From Pseudomonadota bacterium (GTDB lineage Bacteria > Pseudomonadota > Alphaproteobacteria > Acetobacterales > Acetobacteraceae), in NCBI GenBank assembly GCA_021826485.1, contig JAKAZX010000149.1:1-9008 (forward strand): a stretch of DNA of 9,008 nt, in the 5' to 3' direction. The notes below the pieces were generated by a model. It searched no databases and was not told the origin of the DNA. It saw only the letters and a list, made by a program, of their open reading frames with translations. The translations under genes were made by a program, and so were the position numbers. The first letter of the stretch is position 1, and every line of letters begins with the position of its first letter. Positions 1 to 7,750 of this stretch are shown piece after piece.

Positions 1-8
1 CGAGCGAA

Positions 9-15
9 GGGGAGG
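9..15 (+). promoter_or_regulatory. Ribosome binding site of denD-like gene
   Basis: The sequence GGGGAGG lies 5 bases before the ATG at 21. It is a near-perfect Shine-Dalgarno match and fixes this start. The 20 bases before the gene are too few to show a promoter or the identity of the upstream gene. Confidence 0.7.
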
Positions 16-20
16 CGGCG

Positions 21-1007
21 ATGCATGTCCTGATTATCGGTGCGGCAGGAATGATCGGCCGCAAGCTCGCCGCGCGGCTGGCCGCGGACGGCGCGCTGGG
101 GGGCCAGGCGATCACCGCGTTCTCCCTGGTCGATGTGGTGGCGCCGGAAGCGCCGGCCGGCACGCGGGCGAAGGTTGCCACCGAGGCGCTGGACCTGTCC
201 GCGCCGGGCGCCGCGGCGCGCAGCATCGCGGGCCGGCCGGATGTGATCTTCCATCTGGCGGCCATCGTCTCCGGCGAGGCGGAAGCGGATTTCGACAAGG
301 GCTACCGGATCAACCTGGACGGCACGCGCGCCCTGTTCGAGGCGATCCGGCAGGAGGGGCTGCGGCAGGCATACGTGCCGCGCGTGGTGTTCACGTCCTC
401 CATCGCGGTGTTCGGCGCGCCGTTCCCGGACGCGATCGGCGATGAGTTCTTCACCACGCCGCTGACCAGCTACGGCACGCAGAAGGCGATCGACGAGCTG
501 CTGCTGGCCGATTATTCGCGCCGCGGCTTCCTCGACGGCATCGGCATCCGCCTGCCGACCATCTGCATCCGGCCGGGCAAACCGAACAAGGCTGCCTCGG
601 GCTTCTTCTCCAACATCCTGCGTGAACCGCTGGCCGGGCAGGAAGCGGTGCTGCCGGTCGGCGAGGACGTGCGCCACTGGCATGCCAGCCCGCGCGCCGC
701 GGTCGGCTTCCTGCTGCACGCCGCGACGCTGGCGACGGCGGAACTCGGCGCACGGCGCAATCTGACGATGCCCGGCCTATCGGCAACCGTCGGCGAACAG
801 ATCGCGGCGCTGCGCAAGATTGCCGGGGAGCGGGCGGTGAAGCTGATCCGCCGCGAGCCCGATGCGGTGATCGCCGGTATCGTCGCCGGCTGGCCGCGCA
901 ATTTCGATGCGCGGCGCGCGACCGCCCTCGGCTTCCGCGCCGAACGGTCGTTCGAGGACATCATCCGCGTGCATATCGACGATGAGTTGGGCGGCACGCT
1001 GCCGTGA
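21..1007 (+). CDS. denD: D-erythronate dehydrogenase-like NAD-dependent SDR
   Basis: This is a cytosolic extended short-chain dehydrogenase/epimerase-fold protein of 328 residues. It resembles DenD, which oxidises D-erythronate to 2-oxo-tetronate with NAD in four-carbon sugar-acid breakdown. The N-terminal Rossmann nucleotide-binding motif GAAGMIG is at residues 7-13. The HLAAIVSGEAEADFDKGY segment at 78-95 and the RPGKPNKAASGFFSNI segment at 184-199 are what I associate with DenD. The catalytic set is visible as S126/S127 with Y151-x3-K155. The length is normal for the family. The ATG start is supported by a strong Shine-Dalgarno sequence (GGGGAGG at 9-15, 5-base spacer) and by the Rossmann motif beginning almost at the N-terminus. 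The usual partners (OtnI, OtnC, OtnK) are not in the window but could lie upstream. The SDR assignment is very secure. The exact substrate is inferred, and a related sugar-acid or nucleotide-sugar SDR remains possible. Confidence 0.82.
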   Translation: MHVLIIGAAGMIGRKLAARLAADGALGGQAITAFSLVDVVAPEAPAGTRAKVATEALDLSAPGAAARSIAGRPDVIFHLAAIVSGEAEADFDKGYRINLDGTRALFEAIRQEGLRQAYVPRVVFTSSIAVFGAPFPDAIGDEFFTTPLTSYGTQKAIDELLLADYSRRGFLDGIGIRLPTICIRPGKPNKAASGFFSNILREPLAGQEAVLPVGEDVRHWHASPRAAVGFLLHAATLATAELGARRNLTMPGLSATVGEQIAALRKIAGERAVKLIRREPDAVIAGIVAGWPRNFDARRATALGFRAERSFEDIIRVHIDDELGGTLP

Positions 1008-1013
1008 CATGAC

Positions 1014-2627
1014 GTGAGCGACGCCGCCGCGCAGTATCAGCACGGCAACCTGCTCTGGCAGCGCGGCGCGCGGGAGGACGCCGTGGCGGCATACGCATCT
1101 GCCGTCGCGCTGGACCCTGACAATGCCGACGCGCGCAACAACCTCGGCAACGCGCTGGTCGAACTCGGGCGGTCGGAAGCGGCGATCCCGCATCTGGCGG
1201 AGGCGCTGGCGCTGCGGCCGGATCATGCGCCGGCGCACTACAATCTCGGCAATGCGCTGGTCGCCGCCGGGCGCGGCGCCGAGGCGGAGGAGCGGTTTCG
1301 CAGCGCGCTGCGGCTCGACCCCCGGCATGCCGGTGCGCTCAACAATCTCGGCAATCTGCTGCGTACGTTGCAACGGCCGGAGGAAGCGGCGGAATGCTAC
1401 CGGCGCGTCATCGCGCTGCACCCCACGCTCGCCGGCGCGCACAACAATCTGGGGTCGGTGCTGCTGGCGCTGCACCGGCCGGAAGCGGCGGAGGTCGCAT
1501 TGCGCGAGGCGCTGCGGCTGCACCCCGACTATGCCGATGCCGCCAACAATCTCGGCGGGGCGCTGCTGGCGCTGGACGGGCCGGATGCGGCGCTGGAGGC
1601 GTTCCGCCGCGCCGTCGCGCTCGATCCGTCGCAGGCGCAGGCCCGGTTCGGGGAAAGCCTGGCGCTGCTCGCGCTCGGCCGGTTCCGGGAGGGCTGGGCA
1701 GCATACGAAAGCCGCTGGCTCGATCCGCGCTTTCGCGAGGACGAACGCAGTTACGACATGCCGGCCTGGAACGACGCGGCGACACAGGACGTGGCCGGGC
1801 GCACGGTGCTGCTGCATGCCGAACAGGGGCTGGGCGATACGATCCAGTTCGTGCGCTATGCCCCGCTGCTGCGCGAACGCGGCGCCCGCGTGGTGCTGGA
1901 GGTGCAGCCGGCGCTGCTGACGCTGCTGGCGCCACTCGGCGACCACGCAATCGCCGCAGGAGACCCCCTGCCCGCCTGCGATCTGCACTGCCCGATGCTG
2001 AGCCTGCCGCGGCTGTTCGGCACCGAGTTGCCGACCGTCCCAGCGCACATCCCGTATCTGACGGCCGATGCGGAGCGGCGCGACGCCTGGCGGCGGCGGC
2101 TCGGCCCGCGCAACGGGCTGCGGATCGGCCTCGCGATCTCCGGCAGTCCTGAGCATCCGGACGATCCGCTGCGTTCGATACCAGCCGCCGCGCTGTCACC
2201 GCTGCTCGCGGTGCCCGGCGTCGCCTTCCACCTCGTGCAGAAGGATGTGCGCGCGGCGGATGCCGCGGTGCTGCGCGGGTATCCCCACGTCACGATCCAT
2301 GCCGAGCACCTCGGCGACTTCGAGGACACCGCCGCGCTGCTGTGCGAACTCGATCTGCTGGTCAGCGTCGATACCTCGGTCGCCCATCTCGGCGGCGCGC
2401 TGGGCCTGCCGGTCTGGCTGCTGGTGCAGTTCGGCGCGGATTTCCGCTGGCTGCGCGTGCGGGAGGACAGCCCCTGGTATCCCACCATGCGCCTGTTCCG
2501 GCAGACGGAGGCGCAGCGCTGGGCGCCGGTGGTGGCGCGCATCGCCGATACGCTTGCCCGCCGCGTCAGGGCACAAGCTGGATCTGCGCGTCCCGCATCG
2601 CCTGCAATGTCTGCGCCCGCCGGCTGA
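1014..2627 (+). CDS. TPR protein with glycosyltransferase family 9-like C-terminal domain
   Basis: The protein has 537 residues in two parts. Residues 4-207 are six consecutive 34-residue tetratricopeptide repeats (about 4-37, 38-71, 72-105, 106-139, 140-173, 174-207), most with the NNLGNAL-type helix A and a closing LxPD/LDP turn. Residues about 265-515 resemble the GT9/heptosyltransferase-like domain seen behind TPRs in many alphaproteobacteria: HAEQGLGDTIQFVRYAP (268-284), RSIP (387-390), SVDTSVAHLGGALGLPVWLL (451-470) and DSPWYPTMRLFRQ (485-497). Proteins of this type are thought to modify or scaffold glycan or protein targets. The substrate cannot be told here. No signal peptide or membrane helix is visible. 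The start is GTG, 6 bases after the denD-like stop, with no clear Shine-Dalgarno, so translation may be coupled to the gene before. The only nearby ATG (1009) runs straight into a stop. The last ~21 residues are low-complexity Ala/Pro/Ser and fall in the convergent overlap with the next gene. Confidence 0.85.
   Translation: MSDAAAQYQHGNLLWQRGAREDAVAAYASAVALDPDNADARNNLGNALVELGRSEAAIPHLAEALALRPDHAPAHYNLGNALVAAGRGAEAEERFRSALRLDPRHAGALNNLGNLLRTLQRPEEAAECYRRVIALHPTLAGAHNNLGSVLLALHRPEAAEVALREALRLHPDYADAANNLGGALLALDGPDAALEAFRRAVALDPSQAQARFGESLALLALGRFREGWAAYESRWLDPRFREDERSYDMPAWNDAATQDVAGRTVLLHAEQGLGDTIQFVRYAPLLRERGARVVLEVQPALLTLLAPLGDHAIAAGDPLPACDLHCPMLSLPRLFGTELPTVPAHIPYLTADAERRDAWRRRLGPRNGLRIGLAISGSPEHPDDPLRSIPAAALSPLLAVPGVAFHLVQKDVRAADAAVLRGYPHVTIHAEHLGDFEDTAALLCELDLLVSVDTSVAHLGGALGLPVWLLVQFGADFRWLRVREDSPWYPTMRLFRQTEAQRWAPVVARIADTLARRVRAQAGSARPASPAMSAPAG
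1026..1634 (+). repeat. Six-unit tandem TPR-coding repeat, 102-base period
   Basis: The TPR region of the glycosyltransferase-like gene is a diverged tandem repeat at DNA level. The helix A core (AACAATCTCGGCAAT or close variants) recurs near 1137, 1239, 1341, 1443 and 1545, that is every 102 bases (34 codons). The fifth and sixth units share a longer run around GTGCTGCTGGCGCTG, which suggests that some copies duplicated more recently than others. It is coding, not an independent element. Confidence 0.75.
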
Positions 2628-4239
2628 GCACTTCGTCCAGCCAGTCGCTGCGCATCTCAGGCACCGAGGACAGCAGCAGCTCGGTATAGGGATGGTAGGG
2701 CGGCGCGAACACCTTCGCGGTCTCGCCGCCGGCCACCAGCTTGCCCTTCAGCATCACCACGACCTTGTTGGCGATGCGCTTCACGGTGCCGAGATCGTGG
2801 GTGATAAACAGATAGGCAAGGCCGAGTTCGTCCTGCAGGCGCTTCAGCAGGCGCAGAATCTCCTCGCCCACGAGCTGATCGAGCGCGCTCGTCACCTCGT
2901 CGCAGATGATCAGATCGGGTTCGGCGGCCAGCGCGCGGGCGATGCCGACGCGCTGCTTCTGGCCGCCGGACAGTTCGCCCGGCTTGCGGCCGATGAAATG
3001 CTCCGGCAGGTCCATCATGCGCAGCAGTTCCAGCACGCGCGCGCGCACCTGTTCGCGCGGGCGGCCGAAATAGAACTGCACCGGCCGACCGATGATCTCA
3101 AGCAGCGTCTGATTCGGGTTCAGCGCCACATCGGGCATCTGGTAGATCATCTGGATGCGGCGAAGCTGGTCCCGGCTGCGTGCCGCGAGCCGCGGCGGCA
3201 GGCTGTCGCCGCGGAAGCGGATATCCCCGGACTGCCGGGGCAGCAGGCCGATGATGACGCGCGCCAGCGTGCTCTTGCCCGATCCGGATTCACCCACCAC
3301 CGCGACCGTGTCGCCCCGCCGCACGTCCAGGCTGACACCGTCGATCACCCGCAGCAGCGAATGATAGCTGGCGACCACGTTGCTGACTTCCAGGATCGGC
3401 GTCTCCGCGCTCGCCAGGTCGTCGCGGAACGTGTGCCCGGCGACCCGTTCCGCCACCAGGCGGCGCGTGTACTCCTCGCGCGGTGACTGGAGAATCTGGC
3501 CCGCGGTTCCGTATTCCACCGTCTTGCCGTGCCGCAGCACCATGATGTGGTCGGCGATCTGCGCCACCACCGCAAGGTCGTGGGTGATGTAGATGGCCGC
3601 GGTGCGATGTTCGCGGATCAGCTTGCGGAACGCGGCGAGGACTTCCACCTGCGTGGTCACGTCCAGGGCGGTGGTGGGCTCGTCGAACACCAGGATGTCC
3701 GGCTTCGCCGCCATCGCCATCGCCGCCATCGCCCGCTGCAACTGCCCGCCCGAGACCTGATGCGGATAGCGTTCGCCGAAGCGTTCGGGGTTCGGCAGTT
3801 CCAGTTCGCGGAACAGCCGCACCGCCTCCGTCCTTGCCTGCTGCACCGACATCATGCCGTGGCGGACCGGGATTTCGCAGACCTGCTCGAACAGCGTCAT
3901 CGCCGGATTGAAGCTGGCGGCGGCACTTTGCGCGATATAGGCAACGCCCGGCCCGCGCAGCGCCCGCCGCTCCGCCGCCGTCATCTGGCGGATGTCGCGC
4001 CCGTCGAAATCCAGCGTGCCGCCGCTGATGTGGCAGCCGCGCCGCGTGTAGCCGAGCGTGGCCAGGCCGATCGTCGATTTGCCGGCGCCGGATTCGCCGA
4101 TCAGCCCGATCACCTCGCCCCGGCGCAGAGCGAAGCTGACATTGTCCACCAGCACCGGGCCGGGTCCGCGATCGGTGCGCACTTCGACCCGCAAGCAATC
4201 GACCTGCAGCACGTGCTCACCGGCCTGGCGTGCGTTCAT
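2566..4239 (-). CDS. Dipeptide/oligopeptide-type ABC transporter, fused double ATPase (DppD-DppF type)
   Basis: This 557-residue protein carries both nucleotide-binding domains of a peptide/opine/nickel-family importer, an arrangement like YejF or GsiA. Domain 1 has Walker A GESGAGKST (48-56), Q-loop Q104, signature VSGGQ (162-166), Walker B ILVFDE (182-187) and H-loop H220. Domain 2 has Walker A GESGSGKST (316-324), Q-loop Q367, signature LSGGQ (423-427), Walker B LIICDE (443-448) and H-loop H481. Both sites look catalytically complete. The typical C-terminal Opp/Dpp tail PPYHPYTELLLSSVP is at 513-527. It would sit on the cytosolic face and power the two permeases encoded just upstream. The ATG start overlaps the DppC-type stop as ATGA (4236-4239), which implies translational coupling. 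The longer open frame extending upstream to 5820 in this phase is a shadow of the permease genes. The 3' end overlaps the convergent TPR gene by 62 bases. The ATPase role is certain and the substrate is unknown. Confidence 0.95.
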   Translation of the reverse strand: MNARQAGEHVLQVDCLRVEVRTDRGPGPVLVDNVSFALRRGEVIGLIGESGAGKSTIGLATLGYTRRGCHISGGTLDFDGRDIRQMTAAERRALRGPGVAYIAQSAAASFNPAMTLFEQVCEIPVRHGMMSVQQARTEAVRLFRELELPNPERFGERYPHQVSGGQLQRAMAAMAMAAKPDILVFDEPTTALDVTTQVEVLAAFRKLIREHRTAAIYITHDLAVVAQIADHIMVLRHGKTVEYGTAGQILQSPREEYTRRLVAERVAGHTFRDDLASAETPILEVSNVVASYHSLLRVIDGVSLDVRRGDTVAVVGESGSGKSTLARVIIGLLPRQSGDIRFRGDSLPPRLAARSRDQLRRIQMIYQMPDVALNPNQTLLEIIGRPVQFYFGRPREQVRARVLELLRMMDLPEHFIGRKPGELSGGQKQRVGIARALAAEPDLIICDEVTSALDQLVGEEILRLLKRLQDELGLAYLFITHDLGTVKRIANKVVVMLKGKLVAGGETAKVFAPPYHPYTELLLSSVPEMRSDWLDEVLSRRAQTLQAMRDAQIQLVP

Positions 4240-5063
4240 GCTCCGTCCCCGTGTGCATGGGAATGGATCGACAGCATCCAGTCCACCACGAAGTTCACGC
4301 CGATCGTCAGTATGGCGATCGCCCCGGCGGGATAGAGCGGCGCCATCGCATCCAGGTTGATCATGTCGCGGTAGTCGCGGACCATGCTGCCCCAGTCGGC
4401 GTTCGGCGGCTGCACGCCGAGGCCGAGGAAGCTGAGTGCGGCAATGAACAGGAAGGCGAAGGAAAAGCGCAGACCGAACTCCGCGATCAGCGGCGCGGCT
4501 GCGTTCGGCAGGATCTCCTTGCGGATCACCCACCACAGCCCCTCCCCCCGCACCTGGGCCACTTCGACATATTCCAGTGCCGCGAGGTTCATCGCGAGGG
4601 CGCGGCTGAGGCGGAACACCTTCGTGGAATCGAGGATGGCGATGGTCAGGATCAGCACCGGCAGGTCGGTGCCCAGCACCGACAGCACGATGAATGCGAA
4701 GATCAGCGTCGGCATCGACAGCAGCAGATCGACGATGCGCGACAGCAGCGTATCGACCCAGCCGCGCAGCACCGCCGCGGCGAAGCCGGTGACGATCCCC
4801 AGCGCGAAGGACAGGCAGGTGATGACGAACGCCAGCCCGATCGACATGCGCGCGCCATAGATCAGCCGGCTGAGCAGATCGCGCCCGAGATTGTCGAGGC
4901 CGAGCAAGTTTTGCGACGTCGGGTCGCCCCAGGCATCGCCGACGACATTCGCCTGGTCGAACGGCGCGATCCAGGGCGCGCCGATCGCCGTGATCAGATT
5001 GACGGCGATGATGACCAGCCCGATCAGCGCCGTGAGCGGAACGCGATGGCCGAACAGCCGCAT
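4236..5063 (-). CDS. Dipeptide-type ABC transporter permease, DppC type
   Basis: This is an inner-membrane permease of 275 residues, the second transmembrane subunit of the importer. Hydrophobic segments are visible near residues 9-30, 75-97, 113-130, 133-146, 200-216 and 245-263. After TM1 comes the DppC-type periplasmic stretch HNLLG-like QNLLGLDNLGRDLLSRLIYG (51-70), a hallmark of the C-type permeases. The cytosolic EAA coupling loop is EVAQVRG (167-173) followed by ILP (184-186), which docks on the ATPase domains. The C-terminal LSFLGLGVQPPNADWG (210-225) is also typical of DppC/OppC. The ATG start has a good Shine-Dalgarno (AGGGGG, complement of 5069-5074, 5-base spacer) that overlaps the stop codon of the DppB-type gene. 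The stop overlaps the ATPase start. Length is normal. Confidence 0.95.
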   Translation of the reverse strand: MRLFGHRVPLTALIGLVIIAVNLITAIGAPWIAPFDQANVVGDAWGDPTSQNLLGLDNLGRDLLSRLIYGARMSIGLAFVITCLSFALGIVTGFAAAVLRGWVDTLLSRIVDLLLSMPTLIFAFIVLSVLGTDLPVLILTIAILDSTKVFRLSRALAMNLAALEYVEVAQVRGEGLWWVIRKEILPNAAAPLIAEFGLRFSFAFLFIAALSFLGLGVQPPNADWGSMVRDYRDMINLDAMAPLYPAGAIAILTIGVNFVVDWMLSIHSHAHGDGA

Positions 5064-5072
5064 GTTCGCCCC

Positions 5073-6020
5073 CTATCGCGGATGCCGCAGACGCGGGTTG
5101 GTCAGGATCGCCAGCACATCCGCCGTCATGTTCAGCAGGATGAAGGCGCCGGCGAAGATCAGTCCGCAGGCCTGCACCAGCGGCACGTCGTGCTTGGACA
5201 CCGCATCGACCATGAGCTGGCCGAGGCCGGGATAGACGAACACCGCCTCCACCACCACGACGCCGACGATCAGGTAGGCGAGGTCGAGGGCGATCACGTT
5301 GATGATCGGCGCCAGCGCGTTCGGGAAGGCGTGCCGCACCACCACGCGCCATTTCGGCAGGCCCTTGAGGAACGCCATCTCGATGTAGGGGCTCGCCATG
5401 ATCTGCAACACGGAGGCGCGGGTCATGCGCATCATGTGCGCCATCACCACCAGCACGAGCGTCAGCATAGGCAGGAAGGTCAGCCCGATGCGCTCGAGCA
5501 GCGGCGTATCCGGCGTGACATTGGCGAGCGAGGGGAACCAGCCGAGGCGAACCGAGAGATATTTGATGAGGATATAGCCGACCAGGTATTCGGGCACGGA
5601 GATGGTCAGCAGCGTGACGAAGTTGACGGCGCGGTCGTAGATGCCGCCCTGCCAGATCGCCGCCATCAGGCCGAGCACGACGGCGAGCGGCACCGCCACG
5701 ACCGCCGCATAGACGGCGAGGAACATCGTGTTCTTCAGCCGCGGCGTGATTTCCTCCACCACGTCGCGGTGGCTGGCGAGCGAACGGCCGAGATCGCCCT
5801 CCACCGCATGGCCCAGCCATTCCACGTAGCGCACCGCGGCGGGACGATCGAGCCCGAGTTCCTTGCGCATCTCCGCCAGGCTCTCGGGCGTGGCGCTGTT
5901 CTGCAGCACCGCCGAGGCGAGGTCGCCCGGCAGGATCTCCGTGCCCGCGAAGATGAGCACGGAGGCCGCGAACAGCGTCAGCAGCCCGAGGCCGAGCCGC
6001 TGCGCGATCAGGCGGAGCAA
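5073..6020 (-). CDS. Dipeptide-type ABC transporter permease, DppB type
   Basis: This is an inner-membrane permease of 315 residues, the first transmembrane subunit of the importer. TM1 is at about residues 10-30, followed by the B-type features PGD (31-33), a periplasmic domain with LGLDRP (55-60) and GDLGRS (75-80). Further hydrophobic segments lie near 98-120, 133-153, 180-197, 240-262 and 283-305. The EAA coupling loop is EMAFLKG (214-220) with FPN at 232-234, and VYPGLGQLM (262-270) is a family signature. The start is TTG: the frame is closed by a stop 15 bases further upstream with no ATG or GTG between, and TM1 requires this start. GAAGAG (complement of 6029-6034, 8-base spacer) serves as Shine-Dalgarno inside the end of the binding-protein gene. 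Only 4 bases separate the two genes. The TTG start might lower permease output relative to the abundant binding protein. Confidence 0.95.
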   Translation of the reverse strand: MLRLIAQRLGLGLLTLFAASVLIFAGTEILPGDLASAVLQNSATPESLAEMRKELGLDRPAAVRYVEWLGHAVEGDLGRSLASHRDVVEEITPRLKNTMFLAVYAAVVAVPLAVVLGLMAAIWQGGIYDRAVNFVTLLTISVPEYLVGYILIKYLSVRLGWFPSLANVTPDTPLLERIGLTFLPMLTLVLVVMAHMMRMTRASVLQIMASPYIEMAFLKGLPKWRVVVRHAFPNALAPIINVIALDLAYLIVGVVVVEAVFVYPGLGQLMVDAVSKHDVPLVQACGLIFAGAFILLNMTADVLAILTNPRLRHPR

Positions 6021-6024
6021 CGGT

Positions 6025-7614
6025 TCAGCTCTTCAGCCAGGCCTGCTCGGCGATCCAGCCGTTGTTCATGTCGAACCCGCCATGCGGGGTGTGGCCGCCG
6101 ACATTCTTGTTGTGGGCATCGAGCCAGTCGCGGAACACCGGAACGATGGTGGCGCCGTCGTTGTGCAGGATCGCCTGCATCTCCCAGATCATCGGCTTGC
6201 GCTTCGCCTCATCGGTTTCCGCGCGGGCGGCGGCCAGCAGCTCGGTGAATTTCGGGTCCTTGAAGTGGCTTTCGTTCCACGGCGCGTCGGGACCGTAGGC
6301 AACGGCCAGCATCTGCGTCGCCGCCGCGCGTCCGCCCCAGTAGCTGGTGACGAACGGTCCCTTCAGCCACACATTGTCCCAGAACCCGTCGGCGGGTTCC
6401 TTCTTCAGCTCGATCCGGACGCCGGCCTTGGCGGCGCTCTGCTGGAACAACTGCGCCATGTCCACCGCACCCGCGAATGCGGCGTCCGAGCACTGCAGCA
6501 CCAACGGCGGATTGGTCAGCCCCGACTTCTTCAGGTAGAACTTCGCCTTGTCGCCGTCGTATTTGATCTGCGGCAGTTCGGAATTCCAGTACGGGTCGGT
6601 CTGCGGGATCGGGTGGTCGTTGCCCGCCGTGGCGAGGCCGGAGAACAGCGCCTTGATGATCTGCTCGCGGTCGATGCCGTATTTCAACGCCATGCGCAGG
6701 TCGTGATTGTCGAACGGCGGCCGGTCATGCATCATCGAGATCACCGCATGCCAGCCACCTGGCGCGCGCACGATCTCGAACTTCGGATTCTTCTGCACGG
6801 TGCGCACGAATTTCGGATCGACGCGGTTGATCGCATCGACCTGGCCGGTCATCAGCGCATTCAGCCGCGCGCTGGAATCGTTGATGACGGTGACGTCGAT
6901 GGCATCGACATGGGCGCGGTCGGTCTTCCAGTAGTTCGGATTGCGCTTGCCGGTGATGCGCACCCCCGGCTCGAACTTCTCCAGCAGGTAGCCGCCGGTG
7001 CCGACCGCCTTGCTCCAGTCGCTCCAGCCGTCCGGCACCATCAGCACGTGATAGTCGGTCAGCACGTAGGCGAAATCGGCATCGCCGCTCGCCAGCGTCA
7101 CCTGCACCTGGTTCGGTGACAGTTTCTTGACGTCGGAGATCGCCTTGAACGCCCCGGCGGCGCCGGACTTGGTCTTGCCGCGATGCATGTTGAGCGAATA
7201 GACGACATCGTCCGCATCGAGCGTCTTGCCGTTGCTGAAGGTGACGCCCTTGCGGATGTTGAAGATCCATTCGGCGGCGCCGGGCTTCACCTCCCAGCTT
7301 TCGGCAATCTCGGGGTGCGGCTTGCCGTCCTGCCCCCATTCCACCATCGCGTTGTAGAAGGCGTGACCCACGTCGATCATCACGGAGTCCGTGTAGCTTC
7401 CGGGGTCGAGGCTGTCGGTCGTACTGCCGCCGGCGAGGCCGAGACGCAGCGTGCCACCCTGACGCGGCGTTTCGGCGGCATGGGCCTCCACGCTCGCGAG
7501 CATGCCGGAAACCGCTGCGGCACTCGCGCCGAGTGCCGCCGCGCGGCCAAGCAGCTCACGCCGGCCGATACGGCCCTTGACGTGCTGTTCCCGCCAGAAT
7601 TCCAGTTCGGTCAT
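6025..7614 (-). CDS. Tat-exported ABC transporter substrate-binding protein, family 5 (DppA/OppA type)
   Basis: This is the periplasmic solute receptor of the importer, 529 residues. The N-terminus reads as a twin-arginine signal: R18-R19 in GRRELLG, a moderately hydrophobic Ala-rich stretch (24-42) and a probable cleavage site AHA|AE after residue 46. There is no lipobox, so it should be soluble rather than lipid-anchored. The mature part begins GGTLRLGL (53-60) and carries the SBP family 5 signature around RKGVTFSNGKTLDADDVVY (121-139), followed by the usual two-lobe sequence to the C-terminus. Family members bind di- or oligopeptides, opines, nickel chelates or other small organic solutes. 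The sequence alone does not say which. The ATG at 7614 is chosen because GGGGAGGGG (complement of 7622-7630) sits at proper distance. An in-frame ATG four codons up would overlap that ribosome binding site, and longer extensions enter the promoter region. It is the first gene of the operon. Confidence 0.94.
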   Translation of the reverse strand: MTELEFWREQHVKGRIGRRELLGRAAALGASAAAVSGMLASVEAHAAETPRQGGTLRLGLAGGSTTDSLDPGSYTDSVMIDVGHAFYNAMVEWGQDGKPHPEIAESWEVKPGAAEWIFNIRKGVTFSNGKTLDADDVVYSLNMHRGKTKSGAAGAFKAISDVKKLSPNQVQVTLASGDADFAYVLTDYHVLMVPDGWSDWSKAVGTGGYLLEKFEPGVRITGKRNPNYWKTDRAHVDAIDVTVINDSSARLNALMTGQVDAINRVDPKFVRTVQKNPKFEIVRAPGGWHAVISMMHDRPPFDNHDLRMALKYGIDREQIIKALFSGLATAGNDHPIPQTDPYWNSELPQIKYDGDKAKFYLKKSGLTNPPLVLQCSDAAFAGAVDMAQLFQQSAAKAGVRIELKKEPADGFWDNVWLKGPFVTSYWGGRAAATQMLAVAYGPDAPWNESHFKDPKFTELLAAARAETDEAKRKPMIWEMQAILHNDGATIVPVFRDWLDAHNKNVGGHTPHGGFDMNNGWIAEQAWLKS

Positions 7615-7621
7615 GATTGCG

Positions 7622-7630
7622 CCCCTCCCC
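7622..7630 (-). promoter_or_regulatory. Ribosome binding site of the binding-protein gene
   Basis: On the minus strand this reads GGGGAGGGG. The GGAGG core ends 9 bases before the ATG at 7614. It decides between this start and upstream in-frame ATG codons. Confidence 0.65.
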
Positions 7631-7634
7631 ATGC

Positions 7635-7648
7635 GGCACGTTCGTGCC
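7635..7648. repeat. Perfect inverted repeat GGCACG-TT-CGTGCC near the importer start
   Basis: Two perfect 6-base arms are separated by 2 bases. The repeat ends 21 bases before the binding-protein ATG and 4 bases from its Shine-Dalgarno. It could be an operator for a dimeric repressor. In the leader RNA it could form a 5-bp stem with a 4-base loop close to the ribosome binding site. It lies downstream of the candidate promoter, which fits repression. Confidence 0.45.
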
Positions 7649-7750
7649 AGGCCAAGCGCGAGGCAACCGGCCAGCCGGGCCGTTTCCAGCCGTGACGCCA
7701 AGCCCCAAGCATGTCCAATGCCATGCCAACCCGCGCTTTTCAGATGTGAG

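Noticed and set aside
777..2156. Long minus-strand open frame (459 codons) opposite the dehydrogenase and TPR genes
   Set aside because: Its product is rich in Arg, Gln and Pro with repeats that mirror the TPR units. It has no recognisable domain and is explained by GC-rich third positions of the sense genes.
2566..5820. Reading the ATPase frame as one 1084-residue protein starting near 5820
   Set aside because: The part upstream of 4239 is arginine/alanine-rich shadow sequence over the permease genes. The ABC domains begin at the ATG at 4239, which overlaps the DppC-type stop.
4230..6248. Long plus-strand open frame (672 codons) opposite the permeases
   Set aside because: The product is a His/Asp/Gln/Arg-rich low-complexity sequence, the usual antisense image of membrane protein codons. 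The minus strand encodes clear DppB and DppC proteins.
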